A DNA stretch of 64,000 nt from Hirudo medicinalis (taxonomy: Eukaryota; Annelida; Clitellata; Hirudinida; Hirudinidae), in assembly GCA_011800805.1 (NCBI GenBank), contig MPNW01000055.1, positions 35,694 through 99,693 of the forward strand, read 5' to 3'. A model generated the notes under the pieces. The model was not told the origin of the DNA, searched no databases, and saw only the letters and a list, made by a program, of their open reading frames with translations. Every line of letters starts with the position of its first letter. The first letter of the stretch is position 1. Of the stretch, positions 25,126 through 40,849 are shown piece by piece. Both the position numbers and the translations under genes were made by a program.

Positions 25126-27485
25126 TTATTCAGTGGTTAGTAGTTCAGCACATTCTGTCCTTTGGTTCAAAACTGCGATCTGCAATGCTGATACAAAAAG
25201 AATTTAAGTCAAAGCCAAACTTAGAAATCTAAAAACCAATGCAAAGAAAGTCAAGACAAGAACGTTATTACAAATAACTGAACCAAGCACCTGTTCTCTG
25301 CTTTAAATCGGTGAGCATTCGGTCGGTGCCCAATTCCAACAGCAGTTTGACAGCTTCAGACTGACCCTCCTGGTAGAAGGTTAAAGAAATTAGTATCACA
25401 AATTAATCAATGCAATGACAAGATTCATAATGAGTAAGAAGTGAAAGCATAATTAATTTTATTAATAGTGGATGATAGATAAATCCAATATTAATAATTC
25501 ACAAATAATTATAAATTAGCAGGAATAGTTCAATTTACAAAGCACCACATGTGTTAGCTTCGGAAGTGCTTCAACGCCGAGAGCTAAAAAAGTTAAAACA
25601 ATGCAGCTTGACATTCCTCAGTTTGGGACCACCATTGTTAACGTGCACGCCCAAATAATAAATATTAGTAAATCATTAAGTTCATAAGTTATGATTCATA
25701 AAACTTGTCCACAAAACCTTTGCAGCCAGGTGAAGAGGAGTCTCATGAAAAATGGATGACAAGCAGTTCACAGATGCTCCACATTCTCCAACCAAATATT
25801 TAATTCCTTCGCAGGAGCCTGTCTCGGATGCTAAATGAATTGCTTGCCTCCCACCGATGTAATCTTCATCAGTCACGTTTATCTGCCGTACCACTTGTAT
25901 CATTAATTAATTCCCACAAATTTTGCTTTGTATACTTTAGTGAAACTCAACTTTGTAAGTTGATGAATACAGACCTACTCAGATGCTCAACAATGCAACC
26001 AAAATGTGTACATCACACAATATTTCGTCAGTGACAACAATGGATTCACTTAAGCCAAAGAATTTGTAAACCTTTTGGGTGCTGAGAAGCAGGCTAGCAA
26101 TTGGTATGTGACCAGTCTTAATGGCATCCATGAAGGGAGTGATGCCACAATTGTCTCTTTCATTTGGTTGAATATCAAGTTGATTCAGCAGCAACTTAAC
26201 AACTTCCAGGTGTCCGTACATTGCTGAACATGTAATTAAAAGTAATTGAATCACAGACAAAGTTAAAACCAGAAGTTAAAAATGAAATATGGTTAAATGT
26301 GACCTCGGTGTCCTCATTGACAGTAGACTCACTTTTAAAGCCCATATCAACATCATTCACAATGCCTTTATCAGAATACATCTAATTCTCAAATGCTTTC
26401 ATCAAGAGGCAAAAAATTCTGACCAGATTGTATTGCACATAAGTCCATCCAATCCTCGAATATTGCTCCCAGACTCAGACTCAAGATTCTTGAACATTGA
26501 CAACTCATCCATGATTTATGCCTCTGCTACAAAAATAGTTCACGGTTTCGCTCACTGCACTATTCCAGACTTCCCTGATTTCATATAGTCTTGAACACAT
26601 GGTCATCCCCCTCCATCTAGAAAAATGTTCCAACACTACCTTTCTACATTTCTTCGTCAACTGAATTGTCAAACCCTGGAATTCTCTGCCCCCAAAATCA
26701 TCAGTTCCAAAACCTAACTTGATTCCAATATTGTCTCTCTTCCACCAATCTTAACAAACACCTTACAATTAAATAATTTCAATTCTTACTCGTCTGCATC
26801 ACTCTATCTACCTAAAGCCTATATCAGTACAATTTGTTAGAGGTCATACAGGAGCCTCATTTTGTTGAAATAAAATATTGAAAATGAGAATTTAGTGATT
26901 CTGGGACAAAGTCAAATTTAGTAATAACCTGCAGTATGCAAAGGGGTTCTCCCATTTTTGCTTTTGTTTTTAAGGAGATTTGAATCAACAGTCAACAAGT
27001 ATTCAATTATGTCCAGATTTCCCTCTCTAAAATTTACCAACTTTTTGTAAAAATTTCCAAAAATTAATGATAAAAAGTATGGCACCTGACTGCAATGTGG
27101 AGGCAATTCCAACCATCTTTATTTAAGAGCTTGACCTGAGAACCATATCTAATTAAAGTTCTTATCACATTTAAGTTGTTTTTAGCACAAGCTAGCATTA
27201 AAGGGGTCCTGTAAAATATATATTGTAAGTTAACTCTGAATTTAATTCATTGATAATAACTTGAATTATTACCAACCACCTCGTTTCAATGGATTTACGT
27301 CTACCTTACTATCAAGTAGAAACTGGACGCATTCCAGATGTCCAAAAATTGCAGCGTCATGAAGAGGAACCTTCCCAATCTTATTTCTTACTTGGAGAAT
27401 GGATGGGAAGTTTTGACTGCACCATTGTAATTTTTCTATATTTCCTTCTTGACAAGCAAGATGTGCAATAGTGTCACCTGCTCCG
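25126..27485 (-). CDS. ANKRD16: Ankyrin repeat domain protein 16 (N-terminus unresolved)
   Basis: Seven exons read cleanly: 27485-27273, 27208-27086, 27026-26929, 26223-26072, 25882-25718, 25369-25291 and 25187-25126 (TAA). All have GT-AG junctions and consistent phases, encoding about 297 residues. The protein is a run of ankyrin repeats whose diagnostic phrases match vertebrate ANKRD16 in order: GAGDTIAHLACQEGN, KVPLHDAAIFGHLECVQFLL, GGWTPLMLACAKNN, KDGWNCLHIAVREGN, GRTPLHTAAMYGHLEVVKLL, RDNCGITPFMDAIKTGHI, GGRQAIHLASETG, HETPLHLAAKEGQSEAVKLL and TALQIAVLNQRTECAELL. In mammals ANKRD16 binds alanyl-tRNA synthetase and accepts misactivated serine on lysines, preventing Ser-for-Ala errors. Whether this applies here is inference. 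The N-terminal exon(s) upstream of 27485 could not be fixed; an in-frame ATG at 27523 is possible but would give an odd hydrophobic start. The third intron (26928-26224) contains a LINE fragment. Confidence 0.92.
26287..26870 (+). mobile_element. CR1-like LINE 3' fragment in ANKRD16 intron
   Basis: In plus orientation (antisense to the host gene) the sequence reads CDLGVLIDSRLTFKAHINII, then a KAF-like NAFIRIHLILKCF, which is the standard segment just after the reverse-transcriptase domain in CR1/L2-type ORF2. After a frame change it reads IVKPWNSLPPKSSVPKPNLI, the conserved WNSLP end of such ORFs. It ends near AATAAAATATTG (about 26870). Multiple stops show it is dead. Confidence 0.75.
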
Positions 27486-28540
27486 CTAACAATAAATATC
27501 ATAGTCATCGAAAGCAAGACCATCAAATTTCAGTAGTTCGTGCATGAACGTGACATTATCGCCAGTTATATCAAGAATGAATTAAAATTATAAGAAGGCC
27601 TCTGACAGAATTTGATAAACAGAACAGTTTTTTTTTTTGCAATTTTTATAGGCACGAAGATGATTTCTCAATTCCGAAGAAGTGCGCACTATATCACGCC
27701 AACATAGATTTTGAAAAGGAACGAACTTTAAGTTAATAAAATCGCCCACTTTTAACAATTTCTTATTGATCTAAAATTGCTTCGCGAAGATTTCTGGGCT
27801 TCTGCCGTCGAACCGTTGGTTAAACTGCGATTTCCCTCAAGCACGGACCTTAGCTTCGACCAAAGTTTCGTCGACAAATGCTCAAATGCACGATTAGTTC
27901 AAATTATTTCTTTTAAAACATGTGCTTCCGAACCAATATCTGCTCTAAGATGTGAATGCGATTCCCCCACATCAAAAAAAAAAAAATAGTTGAAGATCAC
28001 ACAAGCACACAATAACACAGATAATTTAACATAATTAAGTGTATACTACTTTATTTAACTGAATAAGCTTTGAAGCTATCATGAAAATAATTTACAAAAC
28101 AAAAACATGAATCCTCGCTCATAAAGCCAATCAGACACAAAATAAATCTAAAAAAAAAACATTACTGAGCCTTAGGTTTAAAAACCTTGATTTTTACACA
28201 AAATGATTTCCTTTTGTGACCAGAACAAAAAGTTCAAGAAAGTGGTGTTGAGACATGTGACGTAAGACCTCCAACAACCTTTAAAACTGAAACATGTCCA
28301 AAGTAAAAGAGCACAGAGTAGTATGAAATTGCAGCAAGATGATTGAACATACAATTAATATTCAATAAAACACAAAATAAAATCAAACATGATCGAACAT
28401 TTCATGGAAAAATTGCATTAATTCTCAAAAGAACTTCAACAGAGATTATTTTGGGGAGCTTGGCAGCAGCAGCAGAGAAAAACAAGGACTCTCACTCAGC
28501 TCAGAAAAAGAAGACTTCACAGAACAGAAATCAAACGAAT
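27486..28540. other. ANKRD16 upstream region and ABI 3' UTR
   Basis: This should hold the ANKRD16 promoter and first exon (both minus strand) and the 3' UTR of ABI, which ends above 28541. On the minus strand a possible AATAAA signal for ABI is near 28050 (TTTATT on plus). The plus-strand frames at 27777-27989 and 28343-28708 are not credible; the latter lies antisense to the ABI SH3 exon. Confidence 0.4.
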
Positions 28541-32001
<3,461 letters not shown>

Positions 32002-34043
32002 ATGTATTCATGGTTATTTAAAGTTGGCAAAAGAGCTCAACCCTCATGGAATGCTCCTGGAGGAGGGATTGTTACAGGTTTAAAACTACACAATAGCCTC
32101 ACTAGAAAAAAGGTAGTTTTGCTATCCATTCCTTAATTTGGTTGCAATTTGCAATTTATTTACTCTTAGAATGAATCTTAGAGCAACATTGTTTTGATGG
32201 ATGAATATTGATTTATTATTTTTATCCAACATATTTATTCTGATTTTAAAATGTTGTTAAATATCTGCAGGAATCATTTATTCCTTCAAAAGGAAAAAGA
32301 GTATACTGGTACACATGCGGCCCAACTGTCTATGACGACTCCCATATGGGACATGCGAGGTACGTAATTTTTGTGATTAAAACTCATTGTCATCACAAAA
32401 TAATGCTGAGGCAATAGCTAGTCAATTTTTGTAATATTATTTAATAAGCATTGATATTATGCCAATAATTTGAGTGCATCGAGGCATTCCAGTTAGCTCG
32501 GAGGGTTACGTTCCTGCATGCAGCATTAATTACAACGGTTGCAATATGTTGTAAATGCAAAAAGCACCTCTGATGATCAGAACTACATAAATAAACTGCA
32601 TTTACATTTCCAGTTTCAAATTAAATGCAAATTATTCTACTTTCACAAATTACTCTAAATTTTATTCTACGTTCTACTGTGTTAATTGATTGAAATGAGT
32701 GAAAATTATTATTAAATGGAGACAACAGTGCAATTTGAATCAATTAAACTAAGCTCTGAAATGTCTTTATTTCATCATAAAATCGAGGAGCACGTCAGTA
32801 AATGCGTCACGCATTTAGCGAGGATATGATGACACAATGATACATTTCTCTTAGGTCCTACATCTCCTTTGACATCATGAGGAGGATCTTGAAAGATTAC
32901 TTCAAGTATGACGTTTTCTACGTCATGAACATCACTGACATCGATGACAAGGTTGGTTATTATTGGCTTAGTTTTAGCAATTTTCATTAGTTAATACTCA
33001 TATTCTTGCAGTTATTATTATTGCTGTTGTTCTTGCTGCTGCTGTTATTATTATTATTTTTTTATTTTCCCTGACCGAACCTTCAAAATCCATCTGTCCA
33101 AATAAATGAACCATAACAAAATTTTTAGAGTCCCCAAAAATGGCTGGGGATCTCTGCAGGACTATGAAAGTGAATACAACTTAACGACATAACTTAAACT
33201 ATGCATGCACGATTCATCATAAATCAAAATCAAAAGTAACTCGAAGAAAAAACAAAAAAAATCTATCAATTCATTCGACTGTTCTTCTTCTGTAAGCAAA
33301 TGACATGGAAGGGACCTGGTTGTCCTCTGATTCTAACGACCCACTTCTCGTTTCCTCTCTGTCTTCCTTTTTTTTTGTCTTTGACAAATCAAGGCTTAGG
33401 ATAACTTTGTTGAAGCTTTCACTATCTTTCGATCTGCTGCTGTTATCCAAAACCATGTTCTTGGTCTCAAAGCTTTCAAATTTTATCAAGTGCCTTGGTT
33501 TTGAAGGTTCTTCAACTTTTTGCCAATCTGAACATTTCCAAGATTTCTTTTTCTATTTTTGTTTCTGTTACTTCTTTCAGAAGCTCTGACATGAGTTCTT
33601 TTTCTTTTGACTTTCCAGCATCTTCTGTCAAATTATAGACTAGAATGTTGTCTTCTTTGTCTTTCATTGTTCATTTAATTTTTGAGTTTGTGTCTGTCAC
33701 TGATCCTTGGACTTTCTCAATATCTGTAATCAAGGTTTCAACCTTATTTTCAAATAAACTGGACCATTGTTTCTTGTTTGTTCTCATCCAACTTTTTTAT
33801 TGAAACTTTGTTCAACTCATTCAAGTTCTGCTGAAGCTCTTCAATTTGTTTTCCTTGCTCTTTAATGCATAATCAGTTAATCTTTAATCAGTTGCCTTCA
33901 TAATCAGTTTAAGCTCTACAACATCCTCAGTTATACCTTTCAATTGTTCCTTTGCTTTTCAGTGGCAAATTTCTTCAGACAGTCCTCGTTTAATTTTAAA
34001 CTTTCACACAAATGAAAACTGAGAAGTTTGGCCTCAATCTTAG

Positions 34044-34081
<38 letters not shown>

Positions 34082-37000
34082 TTATTGATTTCAAGATGTT
34101 TCAGATGCTTATTTATTGGGAACATTTACTTTAACAGATCATCAAGAGGGCCAGGAGGAATTATTTGTTTGAAGAATATGCTAAAATGGGGAAAAGCATC
34201 AATGAGATCATTCAGGATGCACAGCCTTCTATTCAGGTTAGTGACTAGTTAGTGACAACTGTCATTGGTTGTGACTGTGTCCTTGAAAATATTGACAATG
34301 ATGATGACGACAACTTTGATGGTGCCTGATTCTTTTCAAATTTTTCAGTGTTGAATTGAAGCAATCAGCATTAATAATTATGCTTTTCAATAACATGGGA
34401 ACAAGTACTAAAAACTCAAATGCAATGCAATAAGTGAAAGTACACAAAATTGGTACACGAGTACAAGTACCCCTTTTCTAGATGTTGGTTGCATGCATGC
34501 TAGCTGTTATACTATGTTGGCTTGATTTCCGATAAAATAAGATTTTGTTTTTATTTGTGCACTTCTTTCTGTTTTTATGATTTAACAGCTGAGTTTTGAG
34601 TGCAACTTCTCAGCAAAATTACACGAATAATTTAGGTATAATTGTTTGCATATGTAAGTAAGTAAGTAAGTTTATTTATATAGCGCCGGCTCCCGGGGGC
34701 GCTTTGTGGTGGTGCAAGCTGGGTTTCGAACACGACACAGAACGACTGTTGCTTTTACCGTCGTTCGCAGGAACGCTACCCTCTGAGCCAACTTGCACCC
34801 CAAATGTAGTTATTTATTAACTAACTACTGGCCTGTGATGGTGTCTTTAATGATGTGAACATCAGAAAAATTAAATAATTTGTTGATTGACTAAAAGCAA
34901 TGCTATCAAATAGTATTTATGACAATTACATTAATTATAATTTGTTTGTGCAAATAAATGCAATTGTTGATTATTTTTTTTATAATTGTTTATTTCAATT
35001 CACCATTTTGTGCATTTAATTACACTTTAATTATTAATCTTTCTGAATTTCACGTAGTTATTGTCAAAGAAGTTGTCGTCGGAACTGAATGAAGACAAGA
35101 AAAACATGTATGCAAGGATGCTCAGCAAGATCAAGAATGCCCTCGAAAACAAGAGTTCGTACTCCAGAGAGGTTGGTCTTGCCTTTCTCTCCTTTTGTTG
35201 ATGACATCATCATTCATAATTCCTTTATAGTTTAAAGCATTTGTCATGTATTTATTTCACTACCACTAATCATTTGTTATCAGTAGACTTATTTACTGTT
35301 TTTTGCATGCTTTCTTTTCACACTAAATTTTTTGTATAATCCGATGAGGGTGTCATTCTTGCTGATAATTAATAATAATAATAATAGTAATAATAATAAT
35401 TACTAAGTGATGACATGCTTCATTGTGCTTGCCATTAACACCCCTTGTTCTCAGGTTTTCGATTAAGTTTACCTGGAAACCTGAAGAGGCTGTAATTTTG
35501 CAATAAAATACATAAATTTAAACAATGATTTCTTTGTTTTAAGGCTTTATTGGACGAAATGAAGGACGTTATGTCTGATTGGTTGGACGAGAAGGAGGGG
35601 TCGTCTGTGACTGAGAATTCAATGTTCCTCGAACTTCCGAAAAAATTCGAGGAGCGATTCCATGAAGACATGAAAGCATTGAATGTGAGGAATAAATGAT
35701 CTCTATTTACACTCTTATTTTTAAAATCTTCTGGTTGCTATGGAGTTTCTCTGAATCATTACGAGGTGGTGAAATTGTGAGAATAAGAAAAATTCAATAA
35801 TGTTAATTTGTTAACAAAGGGCACATGAACTTTACTTTAACAGGTGCTTTTTCCAGATGTCTTGACAAGAGTCAGTGAATATATTCCTGAGATTATTGAC
35901 TTCATTAAGAAAATCATCGATCAAGGCTACGGGTATTCGCTGTTTTCATTTGTTGATTTTATTTTATTTTAGACAGAATTCGTTAAATATTAGCCCACTT
36001 AACGTATTTATTTCTACTACTAATCATTTGTTATCATTTATTTACTGTTTTCAGATATGCATCCAATGGTTCAGTCTACTTTGATACTGCCAAGTTCGAT
36101 CAATCCCCCAATCACTTCTATGCTAAACTTGTCCCTGAAGCCTTTGGAGACACTTGTGCCTTGGAAGAAGGAGAAGGTGATGTTGATTATTACTACTGTT
36201 ATTATTTGATTATTATTATTAGTAGTAATATTAAATTAATGTGAGATTTATTTGTATGAAAATATTATCATAGGAATTCAATTATTTTTAGACAAGTGGG
36301 AATAATGTTGCTTTACAACCTCTGATGGCTAAGTGCTGAGGCATTTTATTGGAGAGCTAATGTTATTCAAATCAACACCAGCTTAGAGCGATATGGCAAG
36401 ATATTATTGATTGGTGTTTGTCTCTAGAGGTTGTTGCTCAACTCGCTCGTCAACAGGCTAATATGGTGATGAGGGTGTCGTCCATGCTGGTAATTAATAA
36501 CAAATGGTGCTTAAAACCTTGCAGCAAGGATTTGAGTGCATGTTAAGATGATGCTTGGAAAGTTCCTGACCCACAATGTTTTCTGTCTTTTTTAAGACAA
36601 ATAAAAAAAAGCCAAACAAAATAGTCATAATATGCTTGTACAAAGCAGTCATTAGAAACTTTAGTAGAATGATGGAAGAATAGAAAACCAATTTTAATGT
36701 TTTAAGCTGCAAAAACATTTTTAATTGAAGAAAAATTAAGTGGATGGTTATGTCAACAGCTGTTTTGATAGTTCATAGTTCGATGCATCTGAGAAATGGT
36801 GCAAAAATGCTAATTTAAACAAAGCCTTTTCATGATCATAAATCTTTTTATTATTATCTTGAGCAAGGGGTTTGCTGGTAACTGATGAATATTAATATTA
36901 TTATATTCATTATAAATAATAATTACAATTATATTTGTTTTTAATATTATTTCCGTTGGTTATTAAACAGGTGACCTCAGTGTTTCTGAGGATAGACAGA

Positions 37001-40000
37001 AGGAAAAAAGGAACGTCACCGATTTTGCTCTTTGGAAAGCATCCAAGTCTGGTGAGCCTTCATGGGATTCTGAATGGGGAAAAGTAAGTTTGAACATTAC
37101 ATTATTATTATTATTGTCATTTTATTATTATTTTATTATTATTATTGCTTGTTAAATTTTATTAAGTATGCTTTGCATGTTTGAATTGCATTGCAGTTGT
37201 AATGATCAATGTAAGATTGTTTCTTTTGTTGCTCATGATATTTCAAACAATAAAATTGCACGTTGGAATGTTTTGAACTCGATGCTGAAATACATCAGGG
37301 ACGACCGGGATGGCACATCGAATGCTCGGCAATGGCGAGTCACATTTTTGGGGACTCGCTGGACATCCACACGGGAGGGGTGGATCTCAAGTTCCCTCAT
37401 CACGACAACGAACTTGCCCAGTCGGAAGTAGGTCTTAACTATTTAAAGTTGCGAGTTATTGAAATATGAAGTTTCCATGGTTATGAAGAAATAATACTTC
37501 CTAAAAATATATTATGTATAACATAAAAATGATAACCTTTTTAAAAGTGAGAATAATTGTTAGAGAAATAAACAGATCGATTTGAACTATTTTTGCAAAG
37601 GCCTATTTCGACAACAACGACTGGGTGAAATATTTCCTGCACTCGGGCCACCTGACCATAGCAGGCTGCAAAATGTCAAAGTCCCTCAAGAATTTCATCT
37701 CCATCAAGGATGCACTCAATGAACACACTGCCTTGCAGCTGAGGTTTGTTATTAATAGCTCGTCTCGTTATTAATGGCCTTGTCTGATATTAAGTCAGCC
37801 CGATGCATTGACATTTTTGATCAATATTTCTCAGTGGGTTGCTTGCTATCTTAAGAGAATGATATTATTAAAAATGTTTTGTTTGATATATTTTAATTTA
37901 TAATATTTTGAATAGAAACTGAACAACCATGTTCACAACATCTAACATAAATTAATTTTATTGAGTGGTTTTTAACTAAAAGTTCTAAAAAATTGTTCTT
38001 CATTCATAGCTTATTGTAACTTTGTTAACAGGCTGCTCTTCCTCCTCCATGGGTGGAACAACACCCTGGATTACAGTTCTTCCACGATGGATATCGCCAC
38101 CACTTACGAGAAGAAGCTCAATGTCGGTTTTCAAGAATACTGATTTCTTAAAATTATTTAATTTTCTAGAATTATACATTCATTATTTTATGACATCTTG
38201 GTAGTACTTTGAATAATAATAGTGGTTATTATTATTATTGTTGCTGCTCTTTTTGTTATTGGTTCTTGTCCCCCAAAATTGTAAACAAGTCAATGTTCCA
38301 CCAGGAATTTTTTGGAACTGTGAAGGACATCTTATGGAAGCAGAAGAATGACATGGAGTCCTCTAAGAAGTGGACTGAGAAGGAGAATGATCTCAATGAA
38401 ATGTAATTAAAAAGTTGAATTTGTTATTGTTGTTGCTATTATTGCGGTAGCAATCATGTTTTAGTACTATCGACATCGTGTTATTGAATCAAGTACAATA
38501 TTCATTCGTTACAATACCAACAATGTTGCTGTGTGAGTGCAACATTGCATCATGTCTGTCACTTGAGTGGCATCAGCTGTTATAGTATTAGTTAACTTAT
38601 GTTATTCTTTTAATTTATTATTATTTACAACTAAAACTACAGATTCCTGAACCACAAGGAAAACGTTCACGACAGACTGTGTGGTGAGCTCCTTTCTTAT
38701 AACTGCTGAATCTAATTCAATACAAGTGTTCTGCAATAAAAAATAAAACATTATTAAACAAATTACTTTTATTGTTATTATTAGTCGCTTATTATTACTA
38801 ATTATTCGTTTGTAGATAATTCTAAGTTGTAAATTTAAACATCAAACAATCTCTCGAATGAGCAGATAATCTGGACACGAGAGGTGCCTTGGAAGTCATC
38901 GGTCAGCTGATAAGTTCAACGAACATTTACATTGAAGCAAAAAGGAAAGCTTATCAACCTCCAAACAAGATGCTGCTGAAGAAAATTACAATGTACATCA
39001 CCGAACTGTTCAGGGTACTGAACATTCCAAAATTTATTATTATTACTGTTGTTTTTGCTATTTCACAGTTTAAACATTATTATTAATGTAATTTTTTAAA
39101 TTATGATAATGACATGGTACAATGCATCAATGTTTTGCAGATATTTGGAGCATTTCAAATGACTGATGACATTGGACCCCCTGCTTCGAGCAACCAATCA
39201 AATGTATGTGAACATAATTATTATTATTATTATTATTATTGTTATTGCATTATTGTTTTAAGTTATCAGAATTAATAAAATTAATTAAGTAATTAATCTT
39301 TATTAAAAGTAATCAAGTAATTAATCTGTAATTAACTAATCATCATTCTAGTTACTATTAATTGTTAATTAACAAATCTATTGAGTACCTGCTTGCATGT
39401 TTATTGCATCATCATCATGCATCTTGTTTCTACACCAGATTGAGGAACAAAAGCTTGAATATGTGGGGGCATTGTCCACTTTCAGGGAGAAGGTCAAAGT
39501 TGAAGCTCTCAAAAAGAAAGGTGGATATTGTTGCTTGCGTGATTATGTTCATTTTTAAAGACTATAGGCATTGAGTAGAATTACAATATTTACTTTAATA
39601 ATAATGATATGACGATGATAGCGATGATGATCCAGCTATGATTCTAAAAATAGATGGGGATATTCTGAAACTCTGCGACGAGCTGAGGGATGACGTCCTT
39701 CCATCCTCGGAGTTCAACTGGGAGACAAGGAAGGAGAAGAAGCTGTCGTTAAATTTGTCGACAAGGAAGTTTTGCTGAAGGAACGTGAAGCAAGACTTGA
39801 GGTTGGTGCCTTCGAGAAGGCATTTACAACATCATTGTCAATCAGCATCAGATTCTTCTTTAACCCTTTATTTTGGATTCTATGTAACATTGCATCATTA
39901 TTATTTAGTAATTGTTTATTACAAGTAATAAATAAATAATGAAGAAACCAAAATAAATCAACATAACCCAAAAGACTAAGGGAAATCTATCTGGCTAATT

Positions 40001-40849
40001 GTATATTGTTGATGACACATTTGTAGCATTCTTGCTTCTTTAAGCTGCTTTGATGTTTGGTATTTTGAAGGCATTTTAATTGGATTCCAAGTGAATGAGT
40101 GATGCTTAGTGTGACATTTAAACTGGCAATTGCATGCTTTTGGTTGTAATAGCTTTTGAAGCTGTGAGAATAACAAATTCTTAGTTAACGCGATTTAGCT
40201 CATCACCTGTTGTTTTATTTAGCGTGAGAGGCAGAAACAATTGAAGAAGGAGCAGAATTTGGCTCAGCAGGTTTGTTGGATAATGTTCAAAATTCAAATT
40301 AAAGCAAAGTAAAATTTTCTGCAACTCCTCCATTTGGTTTTTGATATTACAATATGAAATGATAAATGAAACTACATCTTAAAACATTCTCTGGCAAACC
40401 TGCAGAAATTGTTTTTATGGAAATTGTAATGTATTTTCTGGCATACCTGTGGAAATTGTTTGTGCATATTTTGTAATGTATTTCTTTCTGGTCGTTATTT
40501 TACAGAAGGCCAAGCTTGAAGCTGGAAAGATGCCACCTTCAGAAATGTTCAAGAGTGAAACTGCACTCTATTCTTCATTTGACGAAAAGGTATTCCAACC
40601 ATTTGCAGTAATTTATAATAATGTAATAATGTCATAAAGACAGTAATAATAAATAATGCTTAATTACAAGGTAAATGTTTGTTAACCTCTGACTACAAAT
40701 TCTAGGGCATTCCGACTCATGATGCAACTGGTGAACCTCTGACAAAATCTCAACTGAAGAAATTGCAAAAGGTCTACGATGCCCAATCAAAAAAGCACAG
40801 TGAATATCTCAAATTTGTCAGGAATGGCTTTGATGGATTGGAAAAATAA
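32002..40849 (+). CDS. CARS1: Cysteinyl-tRNA synthetase, cytosolic
   Basis: Class I synthetase that charges tRNA-Cys. Exons: 32002-32112, 32271-32359, 32855-32951, 34138-34236, 35058-35171, 35544-35684, 35844-35932, 36055-36176, 36971-37083, 37299-37427, 37601-37743, 38032-38122, 38305-38402, 38643-38683, 38866-39014, 39141-39203, 39439-39520, 39636-39801, 40223-40270, 40506-40589 and 40706-40849 (TAA). Motifs: [15 protein letters not shown] (HIGH-type signature and first zinc Cys), [20 protein letters not shown] (second zinc Cys), [12 protein letters not shown] (zinc His/Glu) and [10 protein letters not shown] (KMSKS loop). The C-terminus has the basic tail [20 protein letters not shown] and [11 protein letters not shown], as in animal cytosolic enzymes. 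About 737 residues, close to human. Exon 18 carries a one-base deletion at about 39701: DELRDDVLP shifts to [20 protein letters not shown]. The exon lengths fall one short of a multiple of three. The start at 32002 is provisional; an upstream spliced start is possible. Confidence 0.96.
32488..32606 (+). repeat. Degenerate SINE (family A) in CARS intron 2
   Basis: Contains AGTTAGCTCGGAGGGTTACG and TTCCTGCATGCAGC, matching the head of the SINEs at 5214 and 34655, then a decayed B-box region and ACATAAATAAACTGCA. More diverged than the other copies. Confidence 0.55.
33050..34048 (-). mobile_element. ORF1-only LINE copy (half-LINE) in CARS intron 3
   Basis: Minus-strand copy of the element at 1884-2640. 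It retains the central RNA-binding part missing there: [57 protein letters not shown] and ILSLDLSK...REE, the pattern of a non-LTR ORF1 RNA-recognition domain (I align these in a patchwork of frames; several single-base frameshifts and stops make it dead). After the ORF1 stop (about 33289) there are only about 230 bp before a GAAAATAAAAAAATAATAAT tail (about 33050). So this copy has ORF1 and a 3' tail but no ORF2. The 5' end abuts an (ATT)n tract at about 34049-34082. Confidence 0.75.
34655..34801 (-). repeat. tRNA-derived SINE (family A), best-preserved copy
   Basis: Minus strand: GGGTGCAAGTTGGCTCAGAG (A-box TGGCTCAGAGGGTAGCG), then GTGTTCGAAACCCAGC (B box), a GCGCCCCCGGGAGCCGGCGC hairpin, CTATATAAATAAA and a (CTTA)n 3' tail. 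Intronic, antisense to CARS. Confidence 0.8.
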
